Program-made: the position numbers and the translations under genes
Assembly: GCF_031755915.1 (NCBI RefSeq)
Contig: NC_083382.1
Location: forward strand, 31,456,501 to 31,520,500
Reading direction: 5' to 3'
Length of the DNA: 64,000 bases
Origin: Ziziphus jujuba
Taxonomy: Eukaryota > Streptophyta > Magnoliopsida > Rosales > Rhamnaceae
In this document: positions 49,406-61,357 of the stretch, one piece after another
How the letters are laid out: the number at the start of each line of letters is the position of its first letter
How positions within the stretch are numbered: the first letter of the stretch is position 1
The notes under the pieces: model-generated
The model's database searches: none
What the model was told of the DNA's origin: nothing
The model's input: the letters and a program-made list of their open reading frames with translations, nothing else

Positions 49406-51670
49406 TTCCTGGAAAATATTTTCTCGGGAAAACCAAACTGCTACGCCAAATTCACAGCTGATATGAATAAAAAAAGATCAGAACCCCAAAATTTAAGAAA
49501 AACAGAGTGGAAAGGCTGTGAAAATCAGCACATTGCAGGTTCAGAGTTTCAGGAAGAAGAGATTGAAACTCGCAAGTAATATAATAGTATTACACGCCAC
49601 CCACTTACACTCATTGACAAAAAAATATAGAATAATTCAAAACAAGATAATATTAAAATAAAAATTTTCCAACACCAAAAAATAAATAATAATTAACAAA
49701 AAAGATAAGCATGAATGAAAGTTATAGAGATTGAATGGAATAATATCAATATACACAACGAATATATCTAACCTTAACCAACGAAGAATTAGGGTTTCCA
49801 AAAGTCTATACTATTATACGCTCAAACCAGGAAGTAATTACCATAACTATTTTCTCCTGGAAAAACAAAAAATCTGAACTTCGAAAGAGAAAGACAGCCC
49901 CGGAGAGAATCGAATTCTTGACACAGAGAAAATTAAAAAATTTTGAAACGGTGAGAACGATAAGAAAAAGACGAAGGAAAGACTGAATGAATTTGTCAAA
50001 GGTGGGAAACGTAAAATCTCGTAAGGGTAGGTTGCGATAAATTGAAGTCCAGGCGGTGTGGTGAGGTGAGAGAGAGAGGCTCTCTCTCTATTTTTACTTG
50101 GCGAAGTCGTTTTCGAGCGGTCATTTCCACGTTTAGTAATCTGTAGCATTAAACAATCCCAGTAATTAATAGTTTCTGGGACTCGCTCTTTTAGGCTGCC
50201 GTATTGGCTTTTCACTGTAGTCTTGGTGCTAGCGTGGTCGTTTTAAAGGGCGAGTATCATCGATTTTTTATATCTTCGCAATTTGTGGTGCGGATTAATG
50301 GAGGGGCTGTGACTGTTAAGCTGTTTTACGTTGAAAAAGTGAGGATTAAGTCACGGATGACCGACACCTGTCCTTCGTATCATTCGAAAGAACGGATGCC
50401 GCAAAGGCTACGATGATTCTAGCACTACTTTGCGTTCGCCAATTAGCGAGCCTAGTTACTCAGTGGGGACAGCAAAAGCAACTCAGTTACAACGACACCA
50501 TTGGCGTTGGGCTCTTGTTGTTTTTTTTTTGGGTGAATTAATATATTTCATTAGATTTTTGTTTGTTTTACCATTTAAATTTTAGTATTATTTAAACAAA
50601 ATTGTTTATATTTTAGGAATTAACTATTTACCCAAAAAATATTATAGGAATTATTTCCCAAAAAAAGAAATATTATAGGAATTAATTAGCAATTCATTTT
50701 TGGACAGTTATATGTATTATTATTTTTTAATTGTACAGTAAAACAAAGAAAATAAAATGGCTCCTTTCTAATTTAACGTAATTGTTTCCAAGTTATAATC
50801 ATGAACTCCAGTCACAATGTCAAACGACCAGCTTTACCATATTAACACGGTAAAAAAATATATATATATATAGTGCACTGGAATATTTATCATAGAATAT
50901 TGACTTATAGCATCTCTAATAATGCTTATTAGATTTTTAAAATTTCAGTTTATTTTTATTATTATTATTTTTTTAGGATTACTAATGTTTTGGCGCATGC
51001 TCTTGCCCAGTTTGGTCTCAAGTCTAATTCTAGTTCTATTTGGTTAGAGGAGGAGCCACTGGCTTCCTATTTTGAATATTGATCTAGTTGGTTTTTCCTC
51101 TCAATGAAGTTATCTTATTTAAAAAATAATAATAATAAAGAGTATATTTTCTATTAAAAAAAGCATCTTAAGATTTTCAAAAATAAAAAGTGACATTTAG
51201 TAAACTATTCCAACTTACTTTTTAAATTAACATACAATGATATTGGTGGTGTATAGGAATATGTAAAATAATAAATGAACATAAAAAGATAATATGCATA
51301 GGAAAATGTAAAAGTAATAAAAGAAAGTATTAAAAAATTTAATTTAAAGAAGGGTTTGAATCTCTATATTTTGAAAGGCTAAATTAACTTTTTATTTTAA
51401 TTTCTAAATTTAAAAAGCCTAGAAATTTAAACAAGAGGTGGTTCTCTATTTTAATATATTTTTAAAGATTGATAGAATAAATAAACAGCGTATTGAAAAT
51501 GCTCAACCATTCAAACTTCGAATGACATTTAATGAATGTCACACCCCAATATAATTAAGGTGGTGCATTATGGTTTTTTAGTACAACAAGTGAAAATGAA
51601 TCCAACACCAAAAAATATTATACTTTAAATGTCGCAAATTATTAAACAATAGCAAAACATTGGTCTATGG

Positions 51671-51703
<33 letters not shown>

Positions 51704-52956
51704 TATATACATTTTTCTTTTTTCTTTTTTCTTTTGTTGGCTCTGAATTTAAAATTCCCTTTGGAAGCCTTTGCAAAATGGGGTCGGCTACAAACTAAAA
51801 TATTAATAAGAAACTTTCAGTTTGTTGAGACGAATGGTACAGAATAGTAGGCACTCCAGGTGATTGTGCACCATCTACATGGAATCGCATCTCTTTGTTA
51901 TTGAATTTCACATTCCACACTTTCTATTACTTACTATTCTCCCAAACATCTCAAAGATGCTTTACTATATACTTTCAAGTGCCATTTTCAGTGAGCATTT
52001 GAAAAAGTTTGCTGCAGAATTCCAGTACCCCTTTTATACTATTTCTAAAGCATTCCAAAAAACTATTGAAGGCATATTATTAACGGCTAAAGATCTATGC
52101 ACTTGATACACTGTTGCAAATGAGGCTTCGATATCCAAACAAATATCTATTCTGCATTGACTGGTAAAGGTAAACCTATCCCCAACTAAAAGATCACACT
52201 AGGAAAAGCTCAAATTTCAAACAGTCTCGTCGGTAAAAAATAAAATAAAAAATCACCTTTTGTTATTAGATAGCTACCCAAATCAACTTCAATTACTCAA
52301 AATGTGACCTTTTTTTTCGTCTGGGTCGCTTGCATAAAATTCAGATTAATACTACGAACAAAATGTATACAATTGAATTTGGTAAACCATTTGAGATGTA
52401 ACCATTGTTCCGTTAAAAGAAACCGCAACATCATCTTGATCTGAATCATTCAGGCAAAATTTTGATTAATTTGCTTGTTTTTGATTAATCCCACTGCGGC
52501 CAAGTTGTATGACCAAAGATTTAATTCTATCACTTCCGCTTGCAGCTATTCTTAAAATGCCACTTTTGCTTTGAAAACAGAGATCTCTAACCGCCTTCCA
52601 AAACAATTTTGTTTCAGATAAAACAACTATATTTTAAATTATGGTCTACCAAATGTAGGTACTTGAAACAATTTCCAGTAAAATTTTGCCAAATTCAAAA
52701 CGAACCAAAAAAAAATAATAATAAAAAAAAAATTAACACAAAATTTACCAACTATTCATATTTAAATAAGCAATTACATTGAAATTGAAGCAGAGAACAA
52801 TCACTGTACTACAAAAAAAGAAAAAAAAAAAAAAAAAGAATACCAAACAAATCGGAGGAGAATACCAACTAAGAAGTAAGAACCCACTTCAAATCCCCCC
52901 AAAATGTAGACCAAAATAAGCTCATTTACCATGCTTCTTCTTCCTTAACCCTCCTC
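49406..52956. other. PWWP leader/promoter and spacer to RPL12
   Basis: 49406-50120 probably holds a leader intron, leader exon and promoter of the PWWP gene, with a GAGAGA patch near 50070-50090. Up to about 50450 the DNA is balanced in composition but has no supported gene. 50520-52950 is AT-rich with a LINE relic (50975-51140), an AT run (about 51670-51698) and poly-A tracts near 52700-52840 next to the RPL12 3' end. No further gene is visible. Confidence 0.5.
50975..51140 (+). mobile_element. 5'-truncated LINE retrotransposon 3' end (RNase H tail relic)
   Basis: A 35-codon frame from 50975 to a stop at 51080-51082 reads RITNVLAHALAQFGLK and then SIWLEEEP before the stop. This matches the C-terminal tail of the RNase H domain in plant L1-type elements, where a basic R-x-x-N-x-x-A-x-x-LA motif precedes a W-x-E-x-P motif. 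A short 3' UTR and an A-rich AATAATAATAA tail follow (to about 51140), as in LINE insertions. The rest of the element is absent, so it is dead on arrival. Confidence 0.6.
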
Positions 52957-53532
52957 CTAAGCAATCGAAACCTTAGCACCAGCCTCCTCCAGCTGCTTCT
53001 TCGCTTCATCAGCCTCGTCCTTCGACACTCCTTCCTTAAACTTCTTCGGCAAGCCCTCAATCAGCTCCTTAGCCTCCTTCAGCGCCAAACTCGTCAACGC
53101 CCTCACTGCCTTAATCACCGCAATCCTCGCGTTGCTCGGCACCTCGTCGATGACCACGTCGAACTCCGTCTTCTCTTCAACGGCAGCGCCGGCATCCGCG
53201 GCGGCTACTGGAGCAGCACCGGCAACGGCAACGGGAGCGATGGCCGCAGCTGAGACACCAAGCTTCTCTTGAAGATAGTCGACCAGGATTCGGGCCTCCT
53301 CCAAGGTGAGGCCGGAGATTTCACCGCCAATCTTCTCGATCTTCTCAGGCGCGGAGACGGCGGCGATGGGACGGACATGGATGGCTCTTTGGGAGGAGAG
53401 GCTAGGGTTCGAGTTGTTGAAGGGGAATTGGAGGAAGGTTGTTTTATAGGGGGTGTGCGCAGGATAAGAGGAAGGAGTGGGTGTAGGATAAGATGGGGAG
53501 CGGAGCGTGAGTGCCGAGAGAGTGGTTGCCAT
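52957..53532 (-). CDS. RPL12: Chloroplast 50S ribosomal protein bL12c, 191 aa
   Basis: A single exon encoding the complete plastid L7/L12 stalk protein, which recruits translation factor GTPases. Residues 1 to about 57 form a Ser/Thr/Pro-rich transit peptide. The mature N-terminal dimerisation domain includes [16 protein letters not shown] (78-93). An Ala/Pro/Val-rich hinge spans about 95-118. The C-terminal domain contains [31 protein letters not shown] and a final [10 protein letters not shown], all standard for the family. Length is normal. GC content is clearly higher than the flanks, which is common for this gene and not a sign of transfer. Arabidopsis has three copies (RPL12-A, -B, -C) near ALA8 on chromosome 3 (recall); only one is present in this window. 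Possible site II elements lie upstream. Confidence 0.97.
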   Translation of the reverse strand: MATTLSALTLRSPSYPTPTPSSYPAHTPYKTTFLQFPFNNSNPSLSSQRAIHVRPIAAVSAPEKIEKIGGEISGLTLEEARILVDYLQEKLGVSAAAIAPVAVAGAAPVAAADAGAAVEEKTEFDVVIDEVPSNARIAVIKAVRALTSLALKEAKELIEGLPKKFKEGVSKDEADEAKKQLEEAGAKVSIA

Positions 53533-54239
53533 TTGCTTTCCTCCTTTACTTTGTTGTTTTGTTGGAAGAAGAAGAAGAAGATAGGATAAGGGGTGGAAGG
53601 GAGAAACTACTACGGAGAGTGTAATGGATATGAGAAATGGGGATATAGCTGCTGGTTTTTCACCCGGCTGACGTAATTACCCTTCCCAATTGCTAATGTC
53701 TATCTGTTTGTGGAGATGTTACAGAACTTTTGGTCCAGGGGTATATCAGATAATTCAGATATAATGCCCATTGGGCATGAGCCGAGTAAGCTCGGGTGGC
53801 CAATATAGCCAAGCTGGCCCAATATCCAGCCCCATAAAAATCTTGTCAGTTGGTGTATATAGTATATTTAGACATATTATAATGGAAACAAACGGGGGCA
53901 ACGGGACAGTTCAGGCTCAACCCCATTAGGTATGGGCTAAGTAGGCTCAGGAAGAATTATGATGAAACAGGCCCATTTTCCTGGCTCAATCAAAAAGCTA
54001 TTCAGTGGGTGTAAGGTGTATTTAGAAATATTGTAAGTCATTTAAAAGCAAAAAGGAAAGGGGAATTTAGCCCAATACCCTTATTTGAAACGTATTAATG
54101 AAATTTACCTAACTTGATTGATTTTTTTTTTGTTTTACCTTTTTATTTTCATATATTTCCAAATTATCTTTTTCAAATATCAAAAAGGAAATCAAGCCCT
54201 AAACGGAGCATGACGAAGAAGGAGAGGAAGAGAGAGTGA
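53533..54239 (-). promoter_or_regulatory. RPL12: RPL12 upstream region with site II-like GGCCCA motifs in a diverged duplication
   Basis: Upstream of the RPL12 ATG there are GGCCCA motifs at 53816-53821 and 53970-53975 and a palindromic GCCCATTGGGC at 53766-53776. On the gene's strand the first two read TGGGCC, the site II element common in plant ribosomal and organelle-protein promoters (known). Two diverged copies of a ~165-bp block (about 53760-53890 and 53925-54045) carry them, each ending with a GTGTA..TATTTAGA.ATATT segment. Regulation of RPL12 by these sites is inference. Confidence 0.4.
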
Positions 54240-57200
54240 GAAATAATGGCAAAACAGTTTAGGATGACCAAAGAGTTCTTCAAGAGGAGGGACGGAAGTC
54301 AATAATCATGGTGTAGATGGTTTCTACCCTGTCGAATCTAAGATGAAAGTGTAGGGATTAAAGCGTGGAACTGAAAGCCTATCTAGGAATTTGCAGGTGA
54401 TATATGCTTTGTCGCTGGACAAGTCAAATCTGGCTGTTTCAAAATATCTAGCTGAGTGCATGGATGCTGAAGGATTAGTAGAACCAATCCATCAAACTCC
54501 AGAGGTAATGTTTATATAACTTATATTCTTAATTTTATTTTATTTTTCTAAAAATAATTAATTTTACATCAAGATTCAACGTTTTGGAACTTCTAAATTA
54601 CTCCTTCATTCATAGTTTGTCACAATTAGACAAAAGACAATGGTAGTATCTGGTTTTTGCTTGAATTATTCACTTTCTTATTTGGTAGGCCGATAATTCA
54701 TAAGGAAAATACTTTATAAAGGAATATGATTTTGTAAACTGTAATGTCTTTTTTTTTTTTTTTTTTTTTTGGGGAAGCTATTTGGGACATGTTGAGAGAA
54801 GTATTTTTTAATTCAAACTTGTCCCAAAAAAATAAAATAAAATAAAATAATCCCAAGTTTCATTATCCTAGATTTTTAAAATTTTTGTTCCTTCTTATAT
54901 TTTCCATGCACCAAATACTAAAGAATTTTCAAAATCAATTTCTGGAAAATGATTCCTCATTGAAATAATGTAATAAACATTTTAGTGTGTTATTCATACA
55001 AGTAAAACATTTTCCTTAAGATTTCTTATTGGACTACTAAAAAAAAAAATTCTAATGGACTGAATTATTTATCATTCTTGGGTTGTAAATTAAAGTGCTT
55101 AGAGTTTGGCTGTTTATCTCTAGGCAATATATCTTTTTTTTGAATTTCTTATGGATTATTTGAATAGACTAGCTTCAACCATTTGAAGGTTTCTAAATTT
55201 GAAATGGAAAGTTAAAAGGACATTTCTTTTTCCTTGACCCATAATTTCTATGGCCCTAAAAGTTTCTTGACTAGATCATGGAAGACAGCTAAATGTTAAT
55301 GTGGACCATGTTGTGATTATATACCTTAAATTAATAATAAATAAAAAGTTACAATGCTGATAATGATTTATATTAAGTTTTACATAGCTTTCTAAACAAA
55401 ATGCTTGCTAGTTTGTTTTCAGAATTTATAATGATAAAAACTAGAGCTTGAGGTTTTGTTTATTTGCCATAAATGTTTGGCATGTTCATCTTATAGTTCA
55501 TACAACAAAGAAAAGTATGAAAGCATTACCATCAATGGGTCCTAATATGTTGCTGGATGTTACCTTGCGGAAAGATGCCTAGCTTCAAATATTATGCAAA
55601 CTTAATGAACCTAAAATATCCTAGCTTTGAGAGGATTTAGTCTCTCAAACAATAATTTAAAGTTAAATACAAATTCTCTATTATTGTAATAAAAGCATTA
55701 AAACAATCTTTGGTTGTTTTCTCTTATACATGGAAATTAAATTTACAACCAATGGAGTACCCAAAAAAAAAAAAAATGATAATGAATGTAAATGACCATA
55801 AATTTTCTTGCTCCCTATCTATTTGAGAAGATTTTAACAAGAAAAACTTGCATGTGTTTGAAGTCATGAACTGCCTATGATAGTTACTGAAAACTAAACA
55901 GACAATTTATGTTGGTGTTGCTTGTCTTGGGACAATTTTGTTTGGTTACCATCTCGGATACGACTTACTCTGGCAATAAGATAGCATGCTCTGTTTTGCT
56001 TTGAACTTTTTTAATTTAATTTCAATATTAAGGTAAGAGGTAGTACTGCATAATATTTATTATAGGATACATGATATAATTACAAATCTCAAGTCCTTGT
56101 TACTTTTTTCTTCAGACGTAACCTTCCAAGCCTTTTAATATAAACTTATTCTATGCATGAGGTTTACCATAGTGTTCTTGTTTATTTGCTGTAGGGTTGT
56201 TAACGTCTCTCTTGAGTACCCTTTCAAGGATCTTGGGATTGCTGAAAACATTATATTACAAGGCTTGAGCAATAATTCTTACCTTTGTTTTTTGTATTTG
56301 GTTTTTCCCTTTTCTAGCTATTTTGTTTTTTTAATCACAATTTTTCTTTTCTTATTAGAAGTTAGAACAGCTTATATATCATATTAAATGAAGTAAAGTG
56401 CAAGAAACATTTATCATTTTACATTTCTAGTTGAAATTCAAGATATATTTATTCTAATTCTGAGATACTTTTCTTCCATTTGATGTTCTTCCCTACTAGA
56501 AGGATCACAATGATAACTAGTGTACCTGCTGGAAGTGGCAAACTGAACTATGGAGTGAGTGACTTCAAGGAAAAATGTTGTAGAAGATCTTCATGGATCA
56601 CCAGCATGACTTTTAGCATATGCATACAGAAAGAAATTTCATGATATGCTAAGGATCTTAGTACTAAAAATAGTTTACATGTACTAAATCTTACTAGCTG
56701 GGGGTATGTTATAGCTTAAATCGTAAGTTGGATGTGTATTTAGTTTATCCACTTAATCATGCTATATAACAACTATGCAATGTTCTATACATGTTATTAG
56801 TAGTCCTATTGGTGACAGTGTGCTTTTATATTTTGCTTATGCTATCTTAGTAGTTCGTTGGAAAAAATATTAACATAGATGCATTGAAGAAATGTACTAG
56901 TACAAGACAATGGTCTCATATATATTATGAAATAATTGCAATAACAATTATCGATAGAATTGCCTAAAGGTGATATATAAACCTATTCTTTCATCTTGTA
57001 TTTTAATTGGTAAAAAAGTAAATTTATGCCCCTGTTTTTTATTTCTTTTATGCACAGACTATATATATATATATATATATATATTACATGCATCGGTAAC
57101 AATGGATTATAATGTTTTTTCAAAGGATAACTCATGGGCTTGGTTTGTCTTAGGATTGCATTTTTCATCTTGCCATGGCATAATAAGTTACGGTGGAGAT

Positions 57201-58336
57201 TTGTGGCTCAAAAAAGGAGGTATAATATTAAACCAAAAATATATTTCAATGAACTTTACACAACTTTATAATCAATTAAAGACGTAAATATTTGAAATAT
57301 GTTTCTATTTCATTCACATTTACATACTTTTTAGTCATGATTCTTTCAAGAAAAAAGGTATATATTAAATCATAATTTTAGTTCTTGGGTTGCTGCAAAT
57401 ACATATCAATGGCAAAATATGATGATTACATATTAGAAAATTTTAAGGTCTATTTCATTTTTCTACATTAAGCCCACTTAAACTATCCCACTTGCAAATT
57501 TTGATGATCCAATTGGAAATTTCTCCAATAATCATCAAGAAGATTATATATTTTGGAGTTAATATTCTTTGCCTTGTGGTATTGGATAAGAGTCAGACAT
57601 TATATTCCATTTGTTGCTCAAATTAATATTCATATGTTCTGTACATTGAAAAACATTTAATATTTTTGTGGTTAGGTTGAGATACTAGTTTTGTACATTT
57701 GAAATTTGACTCCTAACAAGTTTTGCAAAATGCCTGCATCTCAGTTGAAGAATTTTAAAGGTCTTTTATCGACTACCGTAAACTCTTGTGAGTGGATTAT
57801 TTAAATTCTGCATAGAGAAGGTAATTCACCAGAAGAATTCTGATAGCAGTTATATTTCTTTGTGATAATATACCTAAAACAAATTTGGAAAAGGAAGGTG
57901 TATTTGCTATACGATAATAATAATTTCGATACGTAGTTGCATTAGCCATTCCTTACGATAGTTACTTGGTTACATGGATGACTTTCTTTGTTTGTTTTTC
58001 CTTTTATAAACAAAGAATCTGACGATAGTTGCTTTCTTTCTTTGTTTGACAGATTCAACTTAAAGAAGCTCACATATGAATAAAGAAAGAACCAGTTAAT
58101 TGAACGATTGACTAAATTTGGGCAGTGGCATAAATTTTCAAAGGTACATAGCATAAATTTTTCTCCCTAATTTTGTCTTTATTTTTGATGAAGTGTGGAA
58201 GAATGTGAATTTTTTATGCTGAGGAATGTGGATTTTGTACGCTGGAAGAATTATATGTTGTGTTTTTTTTGTGTGCTAGAAGTATGGAGATTGAAGACTG
58301 AATTGTGGAGAATAGAAATTGAAGTTTTGGAAGAAT
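54240..58336. other. AT-rich region with a pseudogene fragment and several exon-like islands
   Basis: Apart from the fragment at 54310-54505 I see no intact gene. Short island-like frames occur near 56190-56260 (VVNVSLEYPFKDLGIAEN after a TGTAG acceptor-like site) and 56500-56590 (ITMITSVPAGSGKLNYGVSD). They are more protein-like than their surroundings but belong to no family I can name. Poly-T (54749-54770) and AT (57060-57084) runs are present. The right end is interrupted by the solo LTR. Confidence 0.4.
54310..54505 (+). pseudogene. Decayed protein-coding fragment of unknown family
   Basis: Reading from GGTGTAGAT (about 54311) gives a coherent protein-like frame, GVDGFYPVESKMKV, an in-frame TAG, then GLKRGTESLSRNLQ and IYALSLDKSNLAVSKYLAEC, ending in EPIHQTPE before a GTAATG donor-like site. 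The stop and the lack of a start and of following exons point to a pseudogene, or to an exon whose acceptor is the TTTGCAG near 54397. The upstream MAKQFRMTKEFFKRRDGS frame at 54246 may be its former N-terminus in another frame. I do not recognise the family. An alternative is a real small internal exon of a gene I could not assemble. Confidence 0.4.
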
Positions 58337-61300
58337 TGTCAGGACCCGTCCAGAATTCCTCCTCCGGAACCCTAGACAGCCCTGATCCCAGGGAAATACC
58401 ACCGAACCTTCCAACGGAAAATCCGGCAGCACCTCCCCTAAGGGATTTACTTACCACAAATTTACCTGCACTGAAAACACACTTCAAAAATATCCCCTTA
58501 TTCCTCCCACAAACTACAAATTGGTTCCACAAATTGCAGTACTTAAAAAAAATAAATACAGTAATCCAGTGCAAAATAAATACAACAAGAGTGAAAGAAA
58601 TATTACAACTGCAATAAAAGAATAACAAGGTACTGCACGAACAAATACAGCGAGGAAGATCGAGTCCGCTCCGAGTGAACACCGACAACCTGATACCTAG
58701 AGGAACGGAATTTAAGAGTGTGAGATGCTAATCATCTCAGTGAGCGACCCTACTACTCTACACTATCATACCACGGTAATAGGTATATAAATAATAATTA
58801 ATTGGAAATAATAATGTCTCTCAAAACCCTTACAATTCTCTCAGTTGGAAAGGTTCCCCTTTTAAAACATTTTCACAAAACCCTTTATTCATATTTCCCG
58901 AAAACCAAGACATCACTTAAATACCAGAAGCGGTAACAATTATATTTTTAATTCTAATTCAGTTTCCAAACATTTTATTTTTAAAACACAGTTCTGAAAA
59001 TCATTTGATGCACCCACTATATACCAGTGGCGCCAACAGTACCCAGCGTCCCAAGGTACCGCCAGACAGGGGGTTATAGAGAGAAACCGGCATACGGTCG
59101 CGTGGCGTCCCACAGCGCCGCTGCTAACCTGGTGTCCCGGCCAAAGGGGGGTGGCCGCCCTCTCCGATGGCATCCACAGGACACCCTCATAATATCAACC
59201 GCGCGCTACTCACACCCACCTGCGCGCTAATCACATCACCTGCGCGCTAATCACACCCACCTGCGCGCTAATCACAACCGTGTGCACACTAACCATATCA
59301 CATATACCATATCACATAATCAGAACACCAGTACGTGCACGGTGCATCTAAAAATCATAAAATCCATAAATTTAAATCATAAAACAAATTTCACATTTTT
59401 CATAAGCATAGCGGGCATAATCCATCCGCTTGAACCGGGAAATTCTCCACAATTTCCTTATAATTAATACCATAAATCCCATGATTTTCAGATCCACCAA
59501 CTCCCAAATCCATCAATTCAAATATCCACATTTTTCCAAGCGTAAATAATTTCTCGAAATATCATAATCAAATCTCATAATATTCCACGGGCATATTTTA
59601 TAAAAATTGAAATCACCAACATAACCAAATATTTTCCTTGAAATATTTGAAATTCAAATCGTGCCCAATTTAACATTAAAACCACACCAATTTCAAAATC
59701 CTCAAAACCATAAATTAATTTCACATGGCATAAATTGGTGAAATACACATTTTTTTTAAATCCGATAAATTCACAAATAATTCCACCATAAATCAAATAA
59801 ATATTTGGCACATAAAAATTAAATTCCAAATATTTAAATCACACATAATATATTCACCAATTAAATTTCCCAAAATTAAATTGAAGGTGGGTCACTCACC
59901 TGGAGCACGCAATTAACCCATGATCCACTACGGGATCAATTCTACGACTCACCGGTGCTCCTAGAACAAAATTCACACACAGTCAAATAAATTAATATTT
60001 TATTCGGGTAAATAATACCCGGTACCCGGGGGGTCAAAACACAAACGATAACTAAAATTTACGAATCATATACCGAATCGAAGCTCGAGTGATGCTAATC
60101 ACAAATCCGATCTTAATTTCCGATGATCGTACCCGACGGGGTCGGAATTTTATCGGGAAGCTTTTCGGGTTTCGGCTCCGCAATTCTCCCAAACCGTCGC
60201 GAATTGGTGGAAACGGAAGTCGGATTTGGGTTCAGGAGGTCGAACACTGCAGACTGGAGCTGGCCGGAATTTTCGGGGTACTTGCCGGAACAGTAATTTC
60301 CGGCGGGCCGCCACGTCACCGGCAACCGTCGCCGGAACAGTAATTTCCGACGGTGGCCGTTTGCTGTGAAATTTTGCAGATTTGTAGATCGTGAGGAGAG
60401 CAATCCAACGGGACCGACGGTGAGCAAAACGGAGGTCGGACGGCGGAGAAATCACCGTTTGAAGATTTTCGACCCCTCGCCGGAAAACGCTCCGATCCCG
60501 GCGCGTCGGTGGTCCGATGGCCGTGATTTTTGGTGGGTAGGCCGGACTTGAGGAGAGGATGCTGGGTGTATGGCGCGTGTACTGTATATCGGCCGGAATA
60601 GTGCCGATTCGCGGTGGCCGGCGGTGGAGGGGAAAAATCGCCGCCAAACTTCGGACGTCCGATCCGGGCGCGTCCGGCGGCCGTTCACCGTGAAATTTGG
60701 AGGTTTTGCCGGAAATGAGGTGGGCAATCTGGCTGGCCGGCGCGTGTACAGTAACTAGGCCGGAAAAACGTGAAAATGACCGGCGGCCGGCGGGTCCTCT
60801 TTCTCTCTTTCTCTCTCCTCTCTCTCTTTCTCTCTCTTCTCTCTCTTTCTCTCTCTTCCCCGAGAGTTTTTCAAAATTAAAACCTTGCGTGACACTGTTC
60901 ATGCCACGTGGACCAATCAGAAACTGACACGTGGCCGACCCAAAAAAAATATTAAAATAATACGGTATCCGGTAAACTTCAAACGTCCATAACTTTTTAA
61001 CCGGATGTCCGTTTTGAGCGTGCCGCTAGTCTGTGAACTCGTATCGACGAGCACTTCACAACCATGCATGAGTCAAAGCTCAATTCCCCATAAACAAAAA
61101 GTCAACTCCGGCACCCCTTGGACAGTTTGGACCGCAACTTGTTTCGTCCATAACTTTCAAACCGTAGCTCCGTTTTCGACGTGCTACCAGTCTACGAACT
61201 CGTGGCATCGTGCACTTCGTCACGGTGCCCTAGTCATCTCGAAATTCTCACCGAGTCAAAAAGTCAACTTTTGACCCCCTTCGGTCAACGGTCAACGGTC

Positions 61301-61352
61301 AACCTCGGTCAACGTGCACGGATTCCGGTGCGATTTGGGACGGGGTGTTACA
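58337..61352 (-). mobile_element. Solo LTR of a Ty3/Gypsy-type retrotransposon, 3016 bp
   Basis: The element starts TGTCAGGACCCGTCC and ends GGGACGGGGTGTTACA, giving TG...CA LTR ends. It is flanked by a perfect 5-bp target-site duplication AGAAT at 58332-58336 and 61353-61357. No gag-pol region or second LTR is present, so this is a solo LTR left by recombination between two LTRs. The minus-strand start (TGTAACACCCCGTCCC and onward) resembles long LTRs of Del/Tekay-like Gypsy elements (recall), which gives the orientation. Inside are four ~21-bp tandem units around 59200-59280, two diverged ~150-bp blocks (about 60985-61130 and 61146-61275), and several related GC-rich units at 60290-60780. 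CT-rich sequence near 60800-60860 may mark its promoter. The 250-residue open frame at 60150-60902 is GC-driven, not a gene. Confidence 0.82.
59200..59285. repeat. Short tandem repeat inside the solo LTR
   Basis: Four units of about 18-21 bp built on CACC(T)GCGCGCTAATCACA, slightly diverged. Part of the LTR sequence. Confidence 0.75.
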
Positions 61353-61357
61353 AGAAT

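Noticed and set aside
60150..60902. 250-residue minus-strand open frame
   Set aside because: It lies wholly inside the solo LTR, is Arg/Pro/Ser-rich from GC-rich repeats, includes a GA-repeat-encoded ERERER stretch, and matches no protein family I know.
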